Positions 24,668 to 31,971 of a stretch of 34,544 nt of DNA are shown here, one piece after another (the stretch's first letter is position 1; each line of letters starts with the position of its first letter). The DNA lies in contig JAJEIP010000056.1 in the NCBI GenBank assembly GCA_022827885.1, positions 1-34,544 of the forward strand, written 5' to 3'. Origin of the DNA: Candidatus Poribacteria bacterium (GTDB lineage: Bacteria; Poribacteria; WGA-4E; WGA-3G). Under the pieces are notes generated by a model, which had not been told where the DNA came from, did not search any database, and saw only the letters and a list, made by a program, of their open reading frames with translations. The position numbers and the translations under genes are program-made.

Positions 24668-25636
24668 CTATAACTTGAACAATTTTATGGCATTTTCACT
24701 GAAAATTCGCGCTTTATCTGTTTCCGGGATCGGCATTTCCTCAATTAAACCGACAAATCGCGGCATATCCACCCACGGATGGTCTGTTCCGAACAACAAG
24801 CGATCTGCCCCGGAATACGCATAAGCGTACTGTATGGATTCCACCGATGGCGATACAATATCGAGATAGATACGTCGTAGATACGTACTCGGGGGCTGTG
24901 TGATATTTTCTCTGGCTCTCCCTAAAACTTCCGTCTGATGGTCAAGCCTACCGCTCATATAGGGGAGGATACCGCCAACGTGCGGCATCACGATTTGCAG
25001 GTCAGGGTGGCGTTCGAGAATCCCACTCAAGATGAGTCGTAACAGTGCAAAACTGTTGTCCACCTGTAACCCCATCATACCGATCATCCAGTGGTCTTTG
25101 ATCGCTTCACCCCACGTTGGAACCGTCGGATGCATCACAATCGGCATACTGAGTGTTTCGGCGTGTGTATAGACGGGTTCGAATTGTGGGGCATCAACAG
25201 GTTTCCCGCCGATATGGGAATAGAGCATGATCCCCCGAAAACCGAGTCCTTTTACCCGATCCATTTCTGTAATGGCTTCATCTATGTTCTGCCACGGCAG
25301 GCACGCCAGTCCTGCGAATCGGTGTGGATGTGTGTCCACAAGTTCGGCGATGGCATCGTTGATCGCTTGTGCGCCCTTGTTCCCTAATTCGGGTGCGAGC
25401 ATACAGGGCGGGGGTATATTGGTGCTAAGCAGTGCCATATCGACCCCTGCTGCATCCATATCCTTGAGTTTTCGCTTCGGATCATAGGCTTCGTCTTGGA
25501 GGCGAAATGTTTGGACATCGCCGTATGTAACAACAGCCTCGTTCCCACGACGGATAACTTGCGGTGGGTGTGGGTTCTGCGCGAGGATTTCGGTATAGGT
25601 GTTTGGAAATATATGGCTCTGACAATCAATTCGCAT
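24668..25636 (-). CDS. Amidohydrolase (ACMSD-like, TIM-barrel metal-dependent)
   Basis: A 322-aa protein of the amidohydrolase-2 family, which includes aminocarboxymuconate-semialdehyde decarboxylase and other decarboxylases/hydrolases. I use ATG 25636 (MRIDCQSHIFP); a TTG at 25648 would add four residues. Metal-site candidates are H169 (IVMHPT), H219 (VMPHVGG) and D285 (FGTDHPW). The first motif, normally HxH, reads Q6-S-H8. Other family blocks are FAGLACLPWQN and GFRGIMLYSHIGG. It may be co-transcribed with the PhyH genes downstream, which hints at a shared degradative pathway of unknown substrate. Confidence 0.9.
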   Translation of the reverse strand: MRIDCQSHIFPNTYTEILAQNPHPPQVIRRGNEAVVTYGDVQTFRLQDEAYDPKRKLKDMDAAGVDMALLSTNIPPPCMLAPELGNKGAQAINDAIAELVDTHPHRFAGLACLPWQNIDEAITEMDRVKGLGFRGIMLYSHIGGKPVDAPQFEPVYTHAETLSMPIVMHPTVPTWGEAIKDHWMIGMMGLQVDNSFALLRLILSGILERHPDLQIVMPHVGGILPYMSGRLDHQTEVLGRARENITQPPSTYLRRIYLDIVSPSVESIQYAYAYSGADRLLFGTDHPWVDMPRFVGLIEEMPIPETDKARIFSENAIKLFKL

Positions 25637-25822
25637 TTTTTGAGTCAAAAATGTTCTTATAGTGGACTCCAGAATTAATGAGACAGGAGCATTCGCGAGT
25701 CAGCATCAGAATGTTGGTGTCTACGCATTTATAACTTTCACCCATAGTATGCCATGTCTAACGCTTTTTTAGCAAGGAATCTTTTTCGGAGACATAGGTC
25801 ATTCAATTTTCCTCTCCCCGCT

Positions 25823-25844
25823 GGCGAGGTTTCCTAACCTCGCC
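25823..25844. repeat. Strong intergenic hairpin repeat
   Basis: Perfect 9-bp arms GGCGAGGTT and AACCTCGCC around the loop TCCT, in CT-rich surroundings. It is far from both flanking genes' ends, so it is unlikely to be a terminator of either. It probably belongs to a dispersed palindrome family. Confidence 0.6.
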
Positions 25845-25862
25845 GCTACTCCCGAAAAATCC

Positions 25863-25891
25863 TTGCGATTTGCGACCCCTTGTGCTATCAT
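25863..25891 (+). promoter_or_regulatory. Candidate sigma70-like promoter for the haem/LRR/cohesin gene
   Basis: TTGCGA (25863-25868), 17-nt spacer, TATCAT (25886-25891), about 57 nt before the chosen start codon at 25948, which has GGAAGGGAG as ribosome-binding site. Confidence 0.4.
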
Positions 25892-25947
25892 CTAAAATAT
25901 GAAAACCACTTGCCAATCAAGTTCATAATGTGTGGAAGGGAGAGCCC

Positions 25948-28900
25948 ATGAAAAGTTGGAAAATCTTTGTTATCTTTACCTGTCTATTGATGCCTATTTT
26001 CGGAAGTTATCAAAGTGCCGATGCACAGGAAAATATTGCCCAACAGGCGTATGCGATCTTTGAGCAAAATTGCCTCAACTGCCATGGAGTATACGGCGCG
26101 TTTATTGAAGAAATCATCATTGATCATACAGTGCTCATCGAAACAGGCGCAGTTGTTCCAGGGAAACCGATTGAATCCACCGTCTATACGCGGCTCCTTG
26201 AAAAAGACCTCACCAAAGGGATGCCGTTGGGTCAACCGCAACTTCCCGCCGCCGCGATTCTAACAATTGGCAACTGGATTCAAGCCGGCGCGCCGGATTG
26301 GCAGCCCCCAGAACGAGACACTGCCTTCATCACCCCCGCCGAAATGCTTGAAACGATTGAGCGTCACCTCAACTCGCTTTCGCCATTTGATCGCACCTTC
26401 ACACGCTATTTCACGCTGACGCATCTCTATAACGCAGGTGAGAGTCCAGAGGCACTCCACGCCTATCAACGGGCACTCTCTAAACTCGTGAACAGTCTCT
26501 CTTGGGGACGCGAAGTCATCAGACCCCAACCCATTGACCGAGAAGAAACAATCTTCTACATCGACCTCCGAGACTACGAATGGGAGATCGGAACCCACCG
26601 ATGGACCCAGATTGAACAGGTGTATCCGTATAGTATTGAGTTCGATGCCCCGACACAAACGACTCTCCGTGAAAAATTAACAAATCTGCGCGAAGCGATG
26701 GAGTGTGAGGTGCCGTTCGTTCATGTGGATTGGTTTATCGCTACAGCCTCCTTGCCGCCCCTCTATCACGACATCTTAGATCTTCCACAGACGGATCGGG
26801 AGTTAGAGGCACGGCTTGAGGTAAATGTAGTGGAAAATATCCGAAATGCGGCAGGAAAACGCGTCTGGCGGGCGGGTTTCAATGATTCTGGTGTCTCCAA
26901 TAACAACCGCGTCGTCGAACGGCACCTTTCCCGGTATGGCGCGTATTGGAAAAGTTACGACTTTGCTGGGAATGTGGGGACGCAGAGCGTTTTTACCCAT
27001 CCACTTTCATTTGAACACGATGGTGGCGAGATTATCTTCAATCTTCCCAACGGTTTGCAGGCATATTATCTGGTAGATGCTGGAGGCAACCGGCTGGACG
27101 AAGCCCCGATAGAAATTGTCCGAAACCCCGCTGCGAGTGATCCGACTGTCCGCAATGGACTCTCCTGCATAGGTTGCCACACCGAAGGGATGAAGACGTT
27201 TGAAGATCAGGTGCGCGCTGTTGTTGAGAAGAACCCAAATCCGCTGTTTAACAAAGAACAGGCGTTGCGTCTCTATGCAGAGCAGGGGACGATGGATGCT
27301 TTTATAGATGAGGATACTGAGCGTTACCGGCAGGCACTTGAAAAAACAGGCGATGTCTTCGGTGGGATTGAACCTGTTCAGCGGTTTCACGAGGCGTTTC
27401 AAAGGCCACTTGATGCGGCGCATGCGGCTGCCGCGGTCGGGTTAGAAACGGCGGATTTCCTCCAGAAGGTTCGTGAGAATGCGAGTCTGAGAAACTTAGG
27501 TTTGGCGGTGCTAACAGGGCCGAATGGCACTGTGAAACGGGATACATGGACCTCGAATTTCAGTGAAATCGTTACGACGCTGAGCTCTCCCGACAGCGAT
27601 ATAGTTAAGCCTGTTACCCCTCGAACTGAACGTATCCCTGGGGCTACTGTGCATATCCGTGACGTAAACCTTCGTGATGCAATTGCAGAGGCACTTGGTA
27701 AAAATCCCAATGTTCCGATTACCGCAGAAGAAATCGCGACATTGGAGAGATTGAGGGCGGAGAACAGGAACATTAGCGATTTGACAGGGCTTGCGTTTGC
27801 AAAAAATTTAACAGTATTAGTTATCAGTTACAATCCTTTATCCGATCTCTCAGCACTTGCTTCATTGACAAAATTGCGTGAAATACAATTTCGGGGCACT
27901 GAAGTAGCTGACCTTTCACCCCTATCAGGATTGCGCGATCTTGAAGCAATAAATGCCTCAGAGACTCGTATAACAAGTCTAACACCCTTGGCAGGACTCA
28001 AAAATCTGCAAAAGTTAGACACCGTACATTCTGATATTACGGACCTCTCACCCCTGGCAGGATTGACAAACCTAACAAGACTCCGTTTATATGACTGCAA
28101 AGCAACCGACCTCTCACCCTTAAAGGGCTTAACAAAACTCAGATGGTTTGGTCTTACGCACACCGATAATATCTCGGATCTCTCACCCTTGTCCAGATTA
28201 ACAGACTTGGAACATCTTGCTCTGTCCGATACTGAGATTTCAGATATTTCCCCGTTGGCAGGATTGGTTAATTTGAAAACGTTGATACTCAATAGGAATC
28301 AAATTGTAGATGTCTCGCCACTTGCATCTCTACCTAACTTAAAAAATTTACAGCTTCACGAGAATAACATCTCTGACCTCTCACCATTGGATCGCATACG
28401 CGAGAGTATAGAAGTCTTCACTTGGTTTGGTAACCCGGCCTTTCCACAAGGCGGTCCAAATATTGAGGGACCTTGGCTCTGGCTGACCTTGCCCGTAAAA
28501 TTAGACAAAGATGGACCTCTGACGGATTATTTAGCAAAAGCATCCAACAATAAATCTACAGAACAACAGATTGCTACCCTCGGGGCCTCGGAAGGGACTC
28601 TTATAGGGAACAGTGCATGGTCAGGTGGAATGCTTGAGCCTTACGCCCCTAATAACTTCACAGGTAATAAGACGAACCTTAGAAGATTATTAGACTCTCA
28701 AGGCACTATTGAACCCAATATTTATGGGCAGTTGTTTGTTGTCTACAGTTCTATCACTTTGTATTCTCCGAGAACACAGCAGACCAAAATATTTATAGGT
28801 GCCAGTAATGGTCAGAAAGTCTATCTTAATGGACAATTAGTCCATGAAGACTACGCAAACTATGCCTTTGGAGCACACAATATTGGTTACCGAACATTTT

Positions 28901-30060
28901 TTCCTATCACGCTACAAAAGGGGAAAAATGTCCTGCTGGTAAGGCTTGACGAGTTGCAGGCACATTATGAGTTATGGTCTCTCTTTTTTGGATTTGAGCC
29001 TGGCACCGAATATACGATATCGAACCCCCGTGTCGGGTACACCTTATCTGATCCTAAAGTCCACGTTGGTGATACCTTCACTCTTGATCTGAGTGCTGAA
29101 GATGTCCACGATTTAGCGGGATGGCAATTTGATATTGAATTTGATCCTACCGGACTTGAAGTCGTTGAAGTCAAAGAAGGCGATTTCCTGAAAACAGGAG
29201 GCGCGACGACCTTCTTTCAGAAAGGAAGAATTGACAATCGCTCTGGGAAGATTACAGGGCTCAGCGCAGCGAGTCTCACCGGAGACGGTGTCAGCGGCAC
29301 AGGCCTGCTCCTTTCAGTGATCTTCTCCGCAAAGGCAGACAGACAGACGCAATTGGCGTTGCACAACTTCCAATTCGGTTCCAGCACGGGACAGGCGATC
29401 CCTGCCGAACCTCATACGTTTACCATTGTTGTCGTGGAATCGCTCACAACTGGCGATATAAATCGAGATGGACAGGTAAGTATTCTGGACATAATCTTAG
29501 TCGCCAAACACTTGGGGGAAACCGCACCCTCCAACTCGGAAGTAGATGTAAACGGGGATGGAATCGTCAGCATCCTGGACATTATCCTTGTGGCGGGACA
29601 TCTCGGTGAGTCAACGGCTCCAGCCGCACCTTCTCTGCTTGCAGAAGCCCTAAATCCTGATCAGGTAGTGGCGTGGATAGCACAAGCACATGTTGAAGGC
29701 GACGGCTCCGTTGCTTTCCAACGAGGCATCGCGAGCCTTCAAAGCCTCTTAGCATTGCTAATTCCTGAAGAGACAGCATTGCTGCCGAACTATCCGAATC
29801 CGTTCAACCCAGAGACGTGGATACCCTATCGACTTTCCGAACCTGCGGAGGTCACTTTGCGAATCTATACTGTGAATGGTATCTTGGTTCGGACGTTGGC
29901 GTTGGGACATACACCTGCTGGTATCTATCAAAGCCGTAGCCGTGCGGCGTATTGGGATGGCAAAAATGATGTCGGTGAACCTGTGGCAAGTGGGGTCTAT
30001 TTCTACACCTTAACCGCAGGCGATTTCACGGCAACGCGGAAACTGCTAATTCGCAAATAG
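25948..30060 (+). CDS. Giant secreted protein: haem c, LRR, cohesin, dockerin, C-terminal sorting domain
   Basis: A 1370-aa exported protein. The start at 25948 is preferred to GTG 25930 because of GGAAGGGAG 6 nt upstream and a clean signal peptide (residues 1 to about 28). Domains in order: a haem-c site C42-L-N-C45-H46 in a planctomycete-type cytochrome module; an unfamiliar region with a second CxxCH (C407-C410-H411); internalin-like leucine-rich repeats at about 606-817 (consensus SDLSPLxxLTxL); a beta domain at about 830-1020; a cohesin domain at about 1024-1160 (VGDTFTLDLSAEDVHDLAGW); a dockerin with two calcium loops (GDINRDGQVSILD, VDVNGDGIVSILD) at about 1167-1221; and an NYPNPFNPETWIPY sorting domain at about 1281-1370. 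It is probably a surface-anchored electron-transfer or binding scaffold; its partner and substrate are unknown. Confidence 0.9.
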   Translation: MKSWKIFVIFTCLLMPIFGSYQSADAQENIAQQAYAIFEQNCLNCHGVYGAFIEEIIIDHTVLIETGAVVPGKPIESTVYTRLLEKDLTKGMPLGQPQLPAAAILTIGNWIQAGAPDWQPPERDTAFITPAEMLETIERHLNSLSPFDRTFTRYFTLTHLYNAGESPEALHAYQRALSKLVNSLSWGREVIRPQPIDREETIFYIDLRDYEWEIGTHRWTQIEQVYPYSIEFDAPTQTTLREKLTNLREAMECEVPFVHVDWFIATASLPPLYHDILDLPQTDRELEARLEVNVVENIRNAAGKRVWRAGFNDSGVSNNNRVVERHLSRYGAYWKSYDFAGNVGTQSVFTHPLSFEHDGGEIIFNLPNGLQAYYLVDAGGNRLDEAPIEIVRNPAASDPTVRNGLSCIGCHTEGMKTFEDQVRAVVEKNPNPLFNKEQALRLYAEQGTMDAFIDEDTERYRQALEKTGDVFGGIEPVQRFHEAFQRPLDAAHAAAAVGLETADFLQKVRENASLRNLGLAVLTGPNGTVKRDTWTSNFSEIVTTLSSPDSDIVKPVTPRTERIPGATVHIRDVNLRDAIAEALGKNPNVPITAEEIATLERLRAENRNISDLTGLAFAKNLTVLVISYNPLSDLSALASLTKLREIQFRGTEVADLSPLSGLRDLEAINASETRITSLTPLAGLKNLQKLDTVHSDITDLSPLAGLTNLTRLRLYDCKATDLSPLKGLTKLRWFGLTHTDNISDLSPLSRLTDLEHLALSDTEISDISPLAGLVNLKTLILNRNQIVDVSPLASLPNLKNLQLHENNISDLSPLDRIRESIEVFTWFGNPAFPQGGPNIEGPWLWLTLPVKLDKDGPLTDYLAKASNNKSTEQQIATLGASEGTLIGNSAWSGGMLEPYAPNNFTGNKTNLRRLLDSQGTIEPNIYGQLFVVYSSITLYSPRTQQTKIFIGASNGQKVYLNGQLVHEDYANYAFGAHNIGYRTFFPITLQKGKNVLLVRLDELQAHYELWSLFFGFEPGTEYTISNPRVGYTLSDPKVHVGDTFTLDLSAEDVHDLAGWQFDIEFDPTGLEVVEVKEGDFLKTGGATTFFQKGRIDNRSGKITGLSAASLTGDGVSGTGLLLSVIFSAKADRQTQLALHNFQFGSSTGQAIPAEPHTFTIVVVESLTTGDINRDGQVSILDIILVAKHLGETAPSNSEVDVNGDGIVSILDIILVAGHLGESTAPAAPSLLAEALNPDQVVAWIAQAHVEGDGSVAFQRGIASLQSLLALLIPEETALLPNYPNPFNPETWIPYRLSEPAEVTLRIYTVNGILVRTLALGHTPAGIYQSRSRAAYWDGKNDVGEPVASGVYFYTLTAGDFTATRKLLIRK

Positions 30061-30081
30061 TATCATATGACCATAGGATAG

Positions 30082-30111
30082 CTGGGAGGCTGATGTTCAT
30101 TAGCTTCCCAG
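30082..30111 (+). terminator. Hairpin downstream of the giant gene
   Basis: CTGGGAGGCT pairs with AGCTTCCCAG over 10 bp (one G-T wobble) around a 10-nt loop, 22 nt past the stop codon. The following TTATCACTC is only weakly T-rich, so efficient intrinsic termination is uncertain. Confidence 0.5.
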
Positions 30112-30195
30112 TTATCACTCATGAGTGGAAGGATGTGCTTGAAGGCACATTTGCTTCAAGTATAACAATACGGGCAAGGGGTGTCAACCCTATTT

Positions 30196-31053
30196 TCAAG
30201 TCAACGCCTCCTGTTTTGCTAAGTTGGCATCAAGGGTTTGGAGTTGATGCTGTGGAATTAGGTCAAGATATTGCGTGATAACACGTCTCGAAAGTCGTGT
30301 AATCTGTGAAATTGTGTCAACATCGGCAGTTGCGGCACGAACGACTTTCACGGACTCATAATCCCGAATGTATCGATCCACGGCCTCCTTGGAATGCTTC
30401 ATCTTGGCGGCAATAGTCGGGGTAAGATACCCTTGAAGATAGAGCGTGATGATCTCTTTCTTGTGAGTAATCGCCCCCGATAAGTCATGAATATTGCCAC
30501 GGGTGGGTAAGATTTCGCCTGTGGTTCTTTGCCACTCATTGACATAATCACAGACGACCTGATCACAGACGTTGAGCAAGACTGCCAAGTCAAGTTGTGT
30601 CAATAAGGCACCTTGGTCATACGCTTGATGACACCAGCGAACCAAGCGCTTGATCCGCAGTTGTCGGGAAGTGAATCCGTTTCGAAAGGATTCAACATCC
30701 TCTGCAGCAACGTAGGTCAGAATGATAGGTTTCATACGGGTCTTGATGATGGATTTGCCTCTTTCGGGGTATTCATCAATCGGCACTGCCATCCAGACGA
30801 GTTGCCCATACCGGAGGAGCCGTTCCTCTGGAAGTTGGTCGCCCCTGGCGAGTTTCTCCAAAGGGAGGGTAATGACGAAATATTCCTCAACGGTCTTGAG
30901 AATGTCGTCCACAATGGCAGTCGCTGTGACTTCGCCTTTGTCATAGCCGTAGTCATTGAGAAAGCGATGGATCAGCAACTGTCGTAGCGACTTATCGTTG
31001 ATGCGCCTGACTTTCTTCTCGTTATTCTGCGTGCGCGTCAAAGGTTTGCTCAT
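30196..31053 (-). CDS. DUF1670 family protein, downstream member of a pair
   Basis: A 285-aa protein with two probable helix-turn-helix segments: QLDLAVLLNVCDQVVCDYVNEWQ and YLTPTIAAKMKHSKEAVDRYIRDYE. The pattern (AYDQGALLT, THKKEIITLYLQGYLT, VDRYIRDYES) recurs in the neighbouring gene, so the two are paralogues. I recognise this as the DUF1670 family from memory of its motifs; function is not established, and DNA binding is inferred from the HTH segments. Its ATG shares one base with the upstream gene's stop (TGATG), indicating translational coupling. The pair lies between two secreted-protein genes on the other strand. Confidence 0.75.
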   Translation of the reverse strand: MSKPLTRTQNNEKKVRRINDKSLRQLLIHRFLNDYGYDKGEVTATAIVDDILKTVEEYFVITLPLEKLARGDQLPEERLLRYGQLVWMAVPIDEYPERGKSIIKTRMKPIILTYVAAEDVESFRNGFTSRQLRIKRLVRWCHQAYDQGALLTQLDLAVLLNVCDQVVCDYVNEWQRTTGEILPTRGNIHDLSGAITHKKEIITLYLQGYLTPTIAAKMKHSKEAVDRYIRDYESVKVVRAATADVDTISQITRLSRRVITQYLDLIPQHQLQTLDANLAKQEALT

Positions 31054-31850
31054 CAGAGATCCCCCTTTTTTTCATCCATAGGTTCTGGATGAAGGAGATG
31101 GGTCATGCGATCGGTGTGTTGGTATTCCTCATACAGTGAGAGATATTCGCGAACCAAACGGTCAGAGAGGTGGGTAATCAGGCGTATCTGGCCCCTCGGA
31201 AAGTCTTGAGCATGGAGCGTGGCGACGTGTGTGAAGTCTCTCAAATACCGGTAGACGGCACGTTCGGAGTGGTTCGTCTTTTGCTCAATCTCGGTGAAGG
31301 TGTACATCTTGAAATACAACTCGAGGATCTGTGTCTTGTGAGACACCCCTGGGCCCATGTCGAGTTTCGTCCCGCGCGTCATCACGAAATAGCCCTCACG
31401 CCTCAAGTGTTGAATGTCGCGTTTCATCGTCGCAGGACTGCTGGTTAATAAAACAGCTAAATCCTCATAAGTCAGCAAAGCGTCTTGGTCATAAGCCTCT
31501 TTGGTCAATCGCAGGATCCGATGGCGTCTGAGACCTGCCAGACCGTAATCGGCTAAGACTTCGAGATCGGTGTCGATGTCATTGAGTTTCAGGCGACAGG
31601 AGACTTTTTTCGCTAAAGCGATGTGTCTACCTGCTGGTTCCTCCGCAGCCACTGCCTCGTAACAGATTTGCCCTGAAGTGAGTTGAACATCGGCGTGTTG
31701 GGCAAAGTAGGTAGAAATCTGTTTATAGTAGGCTTCCGCCACTATAGGCATCAGATTAAAGTCTTCTGAAATCTTCTGAATAATCGCCGATCTGGCATTC
31801 TTGGATTCAATGCGTTTGACACCATAGGCGGTGTCCTTCTTACGGTTCAT
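31053..31850 (-). CDS. DUF1670 family protein, upstream member of a pair
   Basis: A 265-aa protein starting at ATG 31850, preceded by GGAGG 5 nt upstream; ATG 31862 would add four residues. It shares with its neighbour AYDQDALLTYEDLAVLL, SHKTQILELYFKMYTFTEIEQKTNHSERAVYRYLRDF and the C-terminal ITHLSDRLVREYLSLYEE. The two HTH-like regions, plus MKRDIQHLRREGYFVMTRG, suggest a DNA-binding regulator or recombination accessory protein. It is divergent from the WD40 gene, with palindromic sequences in the 121-bp gap that could be its operators. Confidence 0.75.
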   Translation of the reverse strand: MNRKKDTAYGVKRIESKNARSAIIQKISEDFNLMPIVAEAYYKQISTYFAQHADVQLTSGQICYEAVAAEEPAGRHIALAKKVSCRLKLNDIDTDLEVLADYGLAGLRRHRILRLTKEAYDQDALLTYEDLAVLLTSSPATMKRDIQHLRREGYFVMTRGTKLDMGPGVSHKTQILELYFKMYTFTEIEQKTNHSERAVYRYLRDFTHVATLHAQDFPRGQIRLITHLSDRLVREYLSLYEEYQHTDRMTHLLHPEPMDEKKGDL

Positions 31851-31877
31851 ATCGACCTCCATGAAGTGAGTCTCGGT

Positions 31878-31920
31878 GATGTAAATACATCTACCTGTTA
31901 GATGAACTCATACTATGAGT
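31878..31920. promoter_or_regulatory. Palindromic operator candidates between DUF1670 pair and WD40 gene
   Basis: Two palindromes lie here: GATGTA-AA-TACATC (31878-31891) and ACTCATA-C-TATGAGT (31906-31920). A further half-site, ACTCAT, is at 31924-31929. They are in the divergent promoter region next to a gene with HTH-like segments, so operator function is a reasonable inference. Confidence 0.45.
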
Positions 31921-31937
31921 ATAACTCATGGGGTCAT

Positions 31938-31959
31938 TTGATACAAACTATAAATAAAA
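31938..31959 (+). repeat. 22-bp direct repeat, left copy (WD40 gene leader)
   Basis: TTGATACAAACTATAAATAA plus AA, directly before an A-rich ribosome-binding region and the WD40 gene ATG. An identical copy is at 34435-34456, inside the 3' end of the same gene. Confidence 0.85.
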
Positions 31960-31971
31960 AAAGGATTTTTT

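Larger units (their letters stand above)
25637..25947. other. 311-bp divergent intergenic region before the haem/LRR/cohesin gene
   Basis: This holds the leader of the amidohydrolase gene to the left and the promoter of the giant gene to the right, with a strong palindrome (25823-25844) between. Nothing encoding a protein or RNA was recognised. Confidence 0.5.

Noticed and set aside
30196-31850. DUF1670 pair as an insertion sequence
   Set aside because: No DDE or other transposase motif, terminal inverted repeats or target duplication could be identified around it.
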